From: Anniella stebbinsi
Taxonomy: Eukaryota; Chordata; Lepidosauria; Squamata; Anniellidae
Direction: 5' to 3'
DNA: 64,000 bases
Assembly (NCBI GenBank): GCA_029215795.1
Contig: JARDYH010000003.1
Span: 170,512,382 to 170,576,381, forward strand
In this document: positions 31,801 through 42,656 of the stretch, piece by piece
Numbering within the stretch: position 1 is the first letter of the stretch
Layout of the letters: each line of letters starts with the position of its first letter
The notes under the pieces: model-generated
The model's input: the letters and a program-made list of their open reading frames with translations, nothing else
Databases searched by the model: none
Told to the model about the DNA's origin: nothing
Program-made: the position numbers and the translations under genes

Positions 31801-31966
31801 TTTTCAAACCCCAAAGTAAGCTGAAAACGCCATTAAAAAACATCCGATCCGATCCGGATCGGACCTCGTCGGATTGGATCGGATCGGAGGGTTGGTCGGA
31901 TTTTTCCGATTTCGGGGTGGATCAGATTCGGATCGTGGATTGGATCGGATCCGATGCACACCCCTA

Positions 31967-31974
31967 GTTTTAAG
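31967..31974. repeat. right target-site duplication of the hAT
   Basis: GTTTTAAG, identical to 24721-24728. Confidence 0.9.
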
Positions 31975-32332
31975 TAAGAGCATCATCAGACGAGTGTTTT
32001 ATTGCACACTTGCTATTGCCCACTTATGGATGTTTGCGCATCCTTAGATGACGATGTCTGCCTCCCACGTGCCTCCACTCCTTCCACTCATTTTCCATTG
32101 CAAAATACACCCCTTTTAATCAGTCTTCTTTTTTTAATGGAATATGCTGCCATTTCCTGCTTTGTGCAGGAAAAGCTGCATGATATAAATGGCACCTGAA
32201 TGGGCCAGATGATTGTTGCTGCTTTCTCTTTCTCTCCCCTTGTAAAGAGACTGTCGCTATTGTGGGACAGCAGCAGGAGGCCATAGCGCTAGTAGAGAAA
32301 TGTGAAAATCCACCCGTCTGATGACACTCTTA
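31975..32332. mobile_element. repeat family E, copy 2 (DNA transposon)
   Basis: The left end TAAGAGCATCATCAGACGAG is matched by the inverse of the right end (TAAGAGTGTCATCAGACGGG) over 20 bases with few differences. Non-coding. It begins at the base after the hAT target duplication. The related copy at 17678 shows it is dispersed. Confidence 0.65.
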
Positions 32333-32909
32333 GTGTTTGCAACCTGATTTGAATCAAAGGAGTCAATGGATGCTTTTTTTCTTCCATCTCCCCCTAGTGT
32401 GTGTATATCATATTGGGACAAAAATGGGGGTGGGGAGAAGGTTTACGCCCCCTCCCAGAGTGCCATTTCTCCAATTTAAGTTAGGGCCATGCATGGCTAC
32501 ACAAGAGTAAGGACACTTATGCAGTATGTATGATTAGACTGATGTTTTGTTTTGGAGTCTGGTTTCACCATTAGGGCTCACACAAGGAATGTGGATGGAG
32601 GCTTGTTTGCTGTGGCCCTCAGACCACAGGCAGCCAGACTGCAGTTTTAATGGCTGTATAGAAGGGTATTTCTGCAGATGTAGCCCACATGATAACCTAC
32701 ACCTGCTGCAATTTCACCTTCTATACAACTATTAAAATTGTAGAACTCCAATCCTCTTTTCCATCTGGCCACCCTATATTCCAAGGGTGAGATCCCCTTT
32801 CAACCATTTTGGAGAAGCTGTTAGGGGCCACATTCCAGTAGTGGCTGGAACCAAAGACAAAAGGAGCAGGGTCATATTTTAGTTTTAAAAAAATATTGCA
32901 GGTAACTAT
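32333..32909. other. no gene; decayed family B-like MITE end
   Basis: 32695-32775 has TACAACTATTAAAATTGTAG and CTTTTCCATCTGGCCACCCTA, resembling the right end of family B. The rest shows nothing. Confidence 0.45.
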
Positions 32910-33217
32910 GAGCTTTTCTACATGAGGCTGTTAATTGCTATATGTACTTTTGATTTCGTTGCAGAATTGAGATCCAAGCTTTACACAAAGAGCTTTTCCT
33001 TTCCTGCTCTTCCACTACATAACCTCTAGCTGGAGCTGTGTTATAGTGGAATAGTGCAAATACACAAATGGAAACAGCGCTTTCAGAAACAATTCTATAA
33101 AAAGCTCAGAAAAGTGCTCTGAATAACCAGAAGCGAAACTGGGGGACCACAATGTCATCTAAAGAACAGTGAATAAGGAATATGAGCCCACAATAAATGC
33201 CTTGTGTAGAAAAGCTC
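32910..33217. mobile_element. MITE family F, copy 1
   Basis: The left end GAGCTTTTCTACATGAGGC is matched by the inverse of the right end (GAGCTTTTCTACACAAGGC). Body words 'cactacataacctctagctgg' in part and 'accacaatgtcatctaaag' are shared with 51267-51560. No protein. Confidence 0.65.
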
Positions 33218-36200
33218 GAAGCCTTAGAAGAAGCTTTTCAACCTTTTAGAATGGGGACAAACCTGGTTTCTGCTGGGAAACCAACAGAAGATAGTGTTTG
33301 GCAGAAAGGATGTCTGACCATCTGGAAGGCTGTGTTGAGACCTCAAGAGGGCTGGATTTGGCCCCCAGCTTGACGTTCTGCACTCGTGCTGTATTCCCTA
33401 CTCTTGCAACTTATCTTTCTCCATTCTTAGTTCATTCTCCCCTAACACAGCATCATCACACTCCTGAAATGCTTCCTACCTGACTTTCTGTTCACTTAAG
33501 CTGCCCAATCTAACTCCTGTTCTGCCTTCCTCCATGTTTCTTTCTTCATCCAGTGCTTCATGCTCCCAACACATTTCCTCCCTGTGCCATCAAGAATTAG
33601 AGTGGTTATGAAAGCAGTAGCATCATAAATAGGGAGGTGAGACATGTGCTTATTTGACCTTGGGCTATCAACTGTTACAGAGAGGGAGGGGGGAAACCTG
33701 CTGCTCTCTTTTTCATGAGAGGGGTGAAAAATGTGCTACTGTAGTCACCACCAGGTTCTCTTACTACTCCTATCTGCCTGTCCTGGGGCTGCATAATGGG
33801 TAACAGAGAAAAGGTTGGCTTGTCACTCTTCTTTCCCATTATGTCTGACATCCTTTGCTAGTGAGTTGATAATAGCCATCACTGGATGCTGTGGTTCTTC
33901 TTTAAGCTGTCCTGCAAGACTTTCAGTCCGGTAGGGCCTTTTAAGGCTTTAGGGGATCTTTGACAGCAGGAGTTTAACCAGACATATATGAATCTTTATT
34001 CTAACAGAAATGTGCTTCTTTTTAAGATCCTTTGCCAGTATTAGAGTTAATAAAGAAAGCCAGAAATCAGGCATGATAGCATTGCCCTCTGTTGGTTCAA
34101 GAAATAGGGTCATACTTTGATTCCTTTGCAAGAATGAACAATATTGCATCTTATGATGTAGGCTGTACTTCATGGAAGGGGACAATACAATGAACTAATT
34201 AGGGCTGTTTGGGACATGAAGTTACTGTACACAACTTCATTCATTCATTCATTCATTCATTCACAAATGTGTATGCTTCCAGTCCCTACCACACACAAAG
34301 TACCTGTTATCAGTATTCAGTATGTCTAAACCAGCTCTGTTCTGCAACACTCTGTTCTGCAACAAAATGTTGCAGTGTGCCCCTAGCCCCTAAAAGAAGC
34401 CAGCCTGAAATAGGAGCCTGTAGTCCTTTTCAGGCCTCTCAGGGGAAGGGACATTTCAGGCAGGGTGAAGATAAAAACGATTCACTCCCTTTCCCATCCT
34501 TTCTGGCCTGTTTAAATGTTTTGTATTTCTGCATGCCTTGGGAGTTATCCAAACACACTGATAGTTGCCTCTTGTTTCCCAGTAGACTTGCTTTGGCTCC
34601 AATCTGATTGGCGCTCAACCGCCTCAATTTGCTATTAGAGAGAATGATGATGTATGATGAGGAGCACCAAATATACCCCAAATCATGGACCTCAATGTGG
34701 CAAATGCAGTCCTAAACCAGTTTTTGTTCCTAAGGTGGTCACGGTATTCTTTTGTCATCTTCATAAAATGATGTAATTGCTATTCTAACATGCCTCAATT
34801 CTTCTTTATTTCATTGATAACGGCCATGCAACGTATCATGTGTTTGGGCACTTTCAGTTGTAGGATTTAATATCCCAGCGTCAGTCATCTTGACCTTCTT
34901 TGCAAACATGAAACACAATTTGCTTCTTCTATTCTAATGTAGGCTTGAAATTACTAGACCCTGTAGTAATTACTTTAATGATGTTCTTCCATTATAAGAG
35001 CATGCAATTATTAGCCTAATATAAGAAACTTTGGAGGAAACATAGTAGCCAAGATGAAAATCTCATTAGGAGTCATGGGATAAATAAAGCTTTTCTGTTT
35101 TTCCTGTAATGTACTATAACATTATGATCTCCTGAGCAACATTTTTAAAATATAGGAAAAGGTTTGTAGTGATGACGTTGCTTGCTAACTAGTTAGATGA
35201 AAGTGTACATGTAGAAAATATAGGTACCATCAATGGAGTTTATATTTTATTTGTCTTTATTTCTACATTGCCTTGAGTGATCATTGAGCAATCCAAAAAT
35301 ATTGTAAGTCAATGAATAAAACTAGAGCTGGGCACAAATGGCCTGTCAAAATTCTCCACCTTTTTGGGGGTAGAGAAATTGGGGGGGGGGCAATTTCACC
35401 AAACTTATCCAGAGGGAAGAGAAATTCTCCAACAATTTCTCACAGGTCGGCATCTCCATTCACAAGGGTTGTAGAACAGCTTCTTCTTTTCTTTTCCTAT
35501 GAGTTTTTTTTGGGGGGGGGGTTGCACTGCCACTGCAAGTCGCAACAGCATCAGCTGTGTTGTCAGCCTGGCCCCCATTCTGCATCCTCCACAATGCCTC
35601 ATATCCCTAGCATCATTCCAGGGCATTGATGGGAGGGAATGCAGTTACCACAACAAATAATGGTGAAGAAAATGTGGAGAAAATTCTGAAAAGTGTCCTT
35701 CAATTTCTAGGAGGTAAGAAAAGAAAACTCTCAGGATTTTCTTGAAAGTTTTCTTTTCTGATGAAAGGGGCTTCCATTTTTCTGCCTCATTCTCAGGGCA
35801 GTTTATAACTTATTTTGAATGTGCCTTGGTGACCTTAAGTAATCACTGTGAGGTGACTGAGGGTACTGTCTACATTTTTCTTATATTATGCATCTCACCA
35901 TTGCTTTTCAGTCTTCCAGGCTACCTGCATTTCCAGATCTGAAAAGGCTCTATGGTAGTAATGCATTAATAATGTCTACCTCTGTGCAGGAAGTGTGAGA
36001 AGCCAAGGAGGCTACAGGCTGTCAGAGAGATGGTTGTACAGTGAAAGACAGGACACTCCTACATGCACACTCATAAGTAAAGCAACCACAAGAACCCTGA
36101 ACCAAACCCATGAGAATTTCTCAGAAATTTCTTCTCCTTTAATTTTTTGTTTTTTTGAAACCAAATTCTTTTTTAGCAAATTGAATGAGAATGGCCGAAC

Positions 36201-36709
36201 TTTCTGTAGGATAAGTTTTTGGTACAGCACTTAATAAAAGCAATGCATAGAAGTAGTAATAAAATTCTAATGTATTACTACAAAGAAGTAAATATGTCTG
36301 TGAGCTGACACTGTTGTCCATCATGGCTCTGGTACTGAAGAAGATGGTGGCCGACCAAACTGTGGCACCTGTCACCTAGAAATAAGATCACTGAGCGGTG
36401 ATGGCAAGCCAGGACTGGGACTGGAAGAAGCTATAGTAGCAACATAGAAGAGAGAACTGGTGATAGGGTGAAGTCTGTCCCAGGAAGACATGAGAGGCAG
36501 AGGCAGAGAAAGACTGAGGAAACCAGAGACTGAAAAAGGGTCCAGAGGGAGAGTGGAGAGGAAGTGGCTCAACAAAAGCAGGAACCTGAAGTGAAAGTGG
36601 GAAGACAATGGCTAAAGGAGCAGAAAGAGATAGAGGGAAAGGCACTGGCCCAGAGCTAGGGATTGGGCCCTGTGGGGGCAGAGAAGGTCCATTTTGATCC
36701 ATAATGCTA
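33218..36709. other. no gene recognised; (ATTC)n microsatellite
   Basis: (ATTC)n lies at about 34236-34263. A LINE-like 3' tail may lie near 35235-35330. G-rich runs lie near 35380 and 35510. Frames of up to 132 codons have no recognisable domains, and overlapping frames exist on the other strand. Confidence 0.45.
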
Positions 36710-37026
36710 AGGTGACAATATGGAAAGGAGGACAGGGCTCCTGTATCTTTAACAGTTGTAAAGAAAAGGGAATTTCAGCAAGTGTCATTTGAATGCATGC
36801 AGCACCTGGTGAAATTCCCTCTTCATTTCAACAGTTAAAGCTGCAGTAGCCTTGCTCTCTTTTGCATCTGGTCAAGAGGGCAGGGCTCCTACAGCTTTAA
36901 CTGTTGAAATGAAGAGGGAATTTCACCAGGTGCCGCATGCATTCAAATGACACTTGCTGAAATTCCCTTTTCTTTACAACTGGTTAAAGATGCAGCAGCC
37001 CTGTCCTCCTTTCCATATGGTCACCC
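36710..37026. mobile_element. MITE family B, copy 3
   Basis: It starts AGGTGACAATATGGAAAGGA and ends CCTTTCCATATGGTCACCC (with minor differences), with TA on each side (36708-36709, 37027-37028). The palindromic body has CCCTCTTCATTTCAACAG and its inverse. Confidence 0.8.
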
Positions 37027-38436
37027 TAGCTTCAATCCTGTACCCACTTACTTCAGAATAAGCCCCAATGAACTTGTTGAGACTTGTTTCTGAGTAAACT
37101 TCTAAAGCAGGGATGTAGAGCATCAGTCAAGGAGGGCCAAATCTGGCCAGGGTTCCCAGAAGGCCATGCCTCCTTCCCCTGGTGTCACCCCCTTTCCCCC
37201 CAAACAAAGATCATTTTGTGGTTTCCAGGATTTTGTGCAGTCCCCACCCCCTTCTAAAAGTTTGAAAGGCTTTTTCTAAGGCTCTGTTACTGGCAGGAAG
37301 AGCTTTAAGTCCCAGCACTGGGGTGTTGTCCCCGAGAGCTTCTTCCAAATGAAATTTGGCCCCTGTGATGAAACTGGCTCTGCACCCCATCGTGTACTAG
37401 GTTTGCACTGCAAATTGCATTTACTTCTGTGAGGCAAAAATGTCTTAAGTCTACATATTTCAAATTTACTGTGTCAGGCAATGATTCAAATTTAAATGCT
37501 GGCATATTGGACAAGTGCTTTAATCCAGCAGAGGCTATTTAGGTCAGTGGGGTAATTATTAGAATCCTCAGACTACTTATCCTGATTTAGATAGTATGTT
37601 AAATGTAGTTTGTATTGAATCTTTCTTTCTTTCAAAATAACCATCACAGAGGAGCCTGGTCTAGATCAGCAGGATTGAAATGCAGCCAGGCATTTCATGT
37701 ATTATCTAATTGGCCCTATAGTCCATTGACATGTAGAGAAATCTTTCATAGGAAGTGGTTGCAAGTTTAGAGCCCCAAATATTTCAGCACATTTATTTGG
37801 ACAATGGTATTTGCATCCCAGTATTTTGTTGAAAACCAGAATATAGGCTGGTTTAATCCACCATTGGTGCTTCCAGATGAGGCTTTTATTGTGTGATGGT
37901 GCTGCCTCATTCATGGATTTTTACATGTGTGTTGCCATCTTCAAGTTGTAGCCCTCCAGTGCTCTCTCACTGCTTCTTCCATCTTTGTCTTATCAGAAAT
38001 AAATCTGATAAGGAAGAAAAGACAGAATAGTTGCACAATGCATCTTGAGTGTTATCGTGAGGAGCTATTGATCTCGAAGCAGCCTGTATTAAGTGGGCTC
38101 TGGATCACAGTCTGAATGTAAGGCTTTTGTTATGATTAACATGCCTGTTTTGAAATGATTGGAAAGACCTTAAAAATGTGTTCATGTGTTCATGATGCGT
38201 TGTAATCCAAGGATACTTTCAGTCAGTAGCTTTTGGCATTGTTAGGTTAAAGATTTACAAGCTATTAGTAAAAGAATATATTGCAGATCTGAAAAGAAAT
38301 ACCCTGCTATTATTTTGAAATGATCAAATATGCCATAATACTGTTGACCACATAATATCAACTAATGCTAGGCTTTTGAGATGTATTTATATATATTTAA
38401 AGATATACCCACATGCACACTTACAAGCGCATTCCA

Positions 38437-38501
<65 letters not shown>

Positions 38502-40577
38502 AGGCACATAATGAGAACATTATTTTTCATGTGCTTATTTTCTTGGCACTTGCAGTTTGGTTCTATGTGCTATAGCTGAAGCATTTGCATCTCCTATCTG
38601 CATAATGAGTCCAATATAAAATGACTGCAGCTCATGTAAAAGACAGGGTGGCATGTTTTCAGTTTTAATGGGGACATTCTGAAAACTTCCAATCTTTCTT
38701 GACATTTCTTATAGCAAAATAAATGTGGTCGAGGTTGGAGTGTCTATTATGAAAATAAGAGAAGAGCAAGTCAATTATATTTCAATGACTGAATAGCCAG
38801 GGGTCCTCATTAAAATGATCAGGAAGGCCGCAGTGTTGCTTTCCTGTATGTAGCCACTGATTAAGTTGTATAAGAATGACATGGCCCTTTTAGGAGGAAA
38901 ACAGAGGAGGCCTTGGTATCAAGCCAGCCAGCCAGAAATTGTTGACACTTACAAAAGTGAGATGTGCGCTCCGTCAAGAAAGGGAAGTTACTACTTATGG
39001 GGTCATGGACTCCTGATATATTTAAAAATAGTTATAGCTCTTTTCTTCATTGCAGACAGTCACAGAAAGCTTTGGATTTGTACTGGGTTGTTTGAAAAAT
39101 GCCTGCGGTTTGGTGGTGATATGGTATGTTTTCCTTTCCACTGGCTTCAATGACATATACATAGTGTAATGGGGCGGGGGATACAATTACAGCAACAATC
39201 CTATGCATGTCTACTCAGAAGTAAGGGTCACTGATTTCAATGGGGCTAAATTCTGGGAAAGTGGGAACAGGATTGCGGTCTTAATAACTCATATTTGCCT
39301 ACTTGGTCTTTTAGGCAATATTCTTGTTATCAGTTCATTACTACTCATGTAAACTCTTCCACTTATTATCCATTGGTATGAAACAGTTCTAGGAAAAAAT
39401 GCTGCTATTTTATTCCCCAAAGTCACTATATCCTGAAACACAGGATTATTGGTTTAACCCTCTCAATTGTTTGCTGTTTAAGGAAATGTAGCATGACTTG
39501 CATGACTAACCCCCCCCCCCCCGCCTTCTGATACATTTTAATTTGGATATTTGTAATTTATTCTTAAACGTTGCTCAATAGATACTTCAAAATAATTGCT
39601 TGTGCTCAGAATAACTATACTGTATTATATTACATTTTTGGCCCTATCAGAAGGCAATGCATTTACTGATCTAGTTTGCCCCTCACCATGGCTTAAACAT
39701 GGCCTAATGTTGGGTTATTTTAGGGTTGTTTCCCAACCAAACAAGCCATGCTGCCTGGGTTCGTACGACATGACAAGGCACGCCTAGGTAGGTAATTAGG
39801 TCAAAGTCTCCCAGCACCCACTGTCACACCTATTTAAGCCATGGTGATCATGCAAACAGTCCTCTGTATACGTTCGTTATTTCTAGATTGGTTTTCCAGT
39901 GAAGCTCCAAATGGTGAACAACATTAAAAGTGTCATTTTGTAGCATCATGAAGGCACCATAAGTTGTAGTAGTATAGATGATTGGGAAAAAGGCAGCACA
40001 GGTTAAAGCTCAAATAAATATTCACAAATATAAAAATGGTCTGATTTTGTTGTTCATTTTATAGATATGACATTTGGATTGGGTCATCCTTCAAATAGAG
40101 GATGCCTTCAAATAGAGGACAATCCTCTGAAAAATAGGACAAATGGCCACCCTAGAAAAATTTTGAAGATTTTTTTGGGAGCAAATGTATTTCTGCTCTA
40201 TTACAAACCAGGTTGTTAAAATGTACTGAAAAATGTTTGATTGGTTTCTGGATTTTTCTTGTTTACAGATTTCATAAATTTTTGTCTTGCCTTCCTAAGA
40301 TGTACTGATGAACAACATTTTTAACAGGAACCATAGAAGTGACAGAGCACTTGAAAGAATATTATTCTATTATGAGCAGTTCAAACTTCCCATTCCTCCA
40401 AAATATAAATAGTATTTTTGGGAGATCATATTCTTTTTTGCTTAAATTATAAAATCAAGGGCTCTGCTGAACTATGGAAAACATATAATTGTTGGTCTAA
40501 ATTTGTATGCCAATTCAAAATTTGTAATGTAAATATTTGTTAATCAGAATGAGGCTTCTTTATAAATGAGAACTTGA
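37027..40577. other. no gene; microsatellite and short repeats
   Basis: A (TC)n run followed directly by (AC)n lies at about 38441-38503. Family C copies lie at about 37032-37108 and, more clearly, at 39190-39280 (CAATCCTATGCATGTCTACT ... GGATTGCGG). 39640-39840 has 'ccatggcttaa' and 'taagccatggtga' words resembling the decayed MITE at 63600. A C run lies at 39507. Confidence 0.5.
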
Positions 40578-41015
40578 TTTATTTTATTTATTTATTTATT
40601 TATTTCATTTCTAACCTGCCTCTCCATCTAGATCGAGGCGGGGAACAACACCAAATATAAATATAAAAATAATAAAATAGATAAACCATTAAAACAGATA
40701 AAAACAAATACATTATTAAAAACATCTTAAAATTAAACTGGATAGGCCTGCCGGAAGAGAGCAGTCTTCACGGCTTTCTTAAATTCCAGAAGACTGCTAA
40801 TTTGTCGAATCTCCTCCGGCAGTCCATTCCACAGCCTGGGAGCGGCAGAAGAGAAGGTCCTCTGGGTAACACTCGTCAGCCTAGTTCTGGCTGACTGGAG
40901 TAAATTCTTCCCAGAGGACCTGAGTGTGTGGGGCGGATTATACGGGAGAAGGCGATCCCGCAGGTAACCTGGACCCAAACCATGTAGGGCTTTAAAGGTA
41001 ATAACCAACACTATT
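40578..41015 (-). mobile_element. 3' end of an L2/CR1-clade LINE with readable C-terminus
   Basis: The minus-strand frame 41011-40733 (92 codons) contains ITFKALHGLGPGYLRDRLLP, LRSS, TFSSAAPRLWNGLPEEIR and LLEFKKAVKTALF, the conserved C-terminal segment of L2/CR1-type ORF2. It closes at 40733 and is followed by an A-rich 3' region (minus strand) ending in (TAAA)n at 40578-40606. 5'-truncated. Best preserved LINE fragment in the window. Confidence 0.85.
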
Positions 41016-41877
41016 AGAAATCAACTGTCTTTGCACAGTACATTGTTTCTGAAGCAAAATTGCAGATGACAAAGGAAATTTGCATTTATGAGCTGTTTAA
41101 AACAATCCTTTGGTTTGCTAAAATTACAGTTAGAGCATAATTTGGAGAACATGATGATATCCTCCTCATTTGTAATTACAATACATGGCGTTATAGACAG
41201 AAAAGATTGCAAGCTATTCGAAAACAAGAATGAACGTAGATGTAGTGCTGCTCTTACTCCAGCACCATTCTTTCATTTTTAATTATATGCACATCCTTTA
41301 TATCCTCTGTATCATTTAAATAAAATGCTTCATAAAATATCTCAAAAATTGTCAATTTCGTTGCTTTCATGTTATTACTTTTCACATGTCTGATTCTTAT
41401 GTGAGTCTCAAAGTTGCTTTAGAGCAAAACATGCACTAAACATCCTTGTGATAGGTTGACACAGAAGCATGTTGCGCTAAAATAACAACTCAGTTTTGTT
41501 TCTTTCTGCAGCCAGAAATGTTATGGTGAGGCAGCTTAAGCAGGCAGAGAATCTTTGCGGAACAGACAGGATATAACTACAAGTATCCTATTGTGTGTAA
41601 AGTTATTACCTGGGCAAACCTTTAAATGCCTACTCAGAAGAAAATCAATTGAGTTCAATAGGGCTCACTCTCAGGTACGTTGGAATAGCATTGCACCTCA
41701 CAGTGTAATCTTATCAATTTCCATTCACTCACGTCAAAGGATGAGGTGCTCCTGGTGGTTCTGCATAGATCTGAAGTCTGTGTAGAGTCCACTTGTAATA
41801 GAGCTTTTAGTATACTTACTTCATCTCTGTGAAACTCCCTGCCAGTTGATGTCAGTCAGGTTGCTTTGGTTTTGGTA
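41016..41877. other. no gene; family C copy
   Basis: 41615-41700 has AATGCCTACTCAGAAGAAAA and an inverse-like second half, a decayed family C copy. The rest is AT-rich and featureless. Confidence 0.45.
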
Positions 41878-42263
41878 CGGTGACCATATTTGGGAAACCA
41901 AAAAACAGGACACCCAGTGGGGGGTGGGGGCAGGAAAGTGGCTTTCCAGGGCCTCTGGAAAGTGCATCATTCCCCCTGCCTCTTTAAAGGCCCCAATTGG
42001 TGCAGAGGATGGGAAAGCATGTCATTCCCACCCCCCTTTCTATAATGTCCGGGAATGACACGCATTCCCCTTTAAGGCCCTGATGGGGGGGAATGACATG
42101 CCTCCAGAAGGCACATCATTCTCTCCCACTACACTACTTGTGGCCTTAAAGGGGAAAGCATGTATTTCCAGGATATTATAGAAAATTACAGAAAATCACC
42201 CCTGATACCCAGGATAGAATAAAAACAAGGACAAATCTGGGAAATTCAGACAGTTGGTCACCC
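41878..42263. mobile_element. TA-flanked DNA transposon with GGTGACCATATTTGGG ends
   Basis: It begins CGGTGACCATATTTGGGAAA and ends in an inverse-like AAATCTGGGAAATTCAGACA then GTTGGTCACCC. TA lies on both sides (41876-41877, 42264-42265). The terminal GGTGACC is shared with family B, but the interior (repeated 'gaatgacatgc'-like and 'ttaaaggcc' words) differs. Probably another Tc1/mariner-like non-autonomous family. Confidence 0.65.
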
Positions 42264-42586
42264 TAGTTTTGGCATCTGCTAAATATGTTTTTATTTAAAT
42301 AAGCCTTTCCTGAATGATCAGCTATGGTTTTACTGGGATAACTTGATTTTAAATATTTTTATACTTTTGTATTTAATGAGACTAACTGCTAGGGGTATAC
42401 ATAGGAACTTGGCCTTAATTACATTAGCTGTTAGTGAGCACTTGATTAGAGTACAACAGGCATACTTTCTCTTATCTCTGCATGTAAAAGGTCTAGAAGG
42501 TTACTTTTTAACAATGAAATTTGAACATGGGGTAGGGTGTAATATCCCTGAGATTATTTGGCACCTACAGCATTCCACCCCAGCAC

Positions 42587-42600
42587 ACACACACACACAC

Positions 42601-42654
<54 letters not shown>
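42587..42654. repeat. (CA)n(GT)n(AT)n compound microsatellite
   Basis: (CA)8-9 is followed immediately by (GT)7 and then about 38 bases of AT. The first two blocks form a perfect inverted repeat with no spacer. Confidence 0.9.

Positions 42655-42656
<2 letters not shown>

Larger units (their letters stand above)
24729..31966. mobile_element. 7.2-kb hAT DNA transposon with decayed transposase
   Basis: Terminal inverted repeats TAGGGATGTGCA (left) and TAGGGGTGTGCA (right, inverse) lie inside a perfect 8-bp duplication GTTTTAAG. Both subterminal regions are dense in GGATCGGATCGG-type words (24750-24860 and 31840-31955). From left to right the interior has an about 150-bp degenerate tandem repeat (24900-25460), five 151-bp repeats (25605-26330), a family B MITE (26715-27019), a second small repeat (27627-27850), a minus-strand transposase pseudogene (28365-30878), microsatellites, and a 190-bp direct duplication (31478-31800). 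It is long for a hAT, because of the added repeats. The perfect duplication implies a recent insertion although the transposase is broken. Confidence 0.9.
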
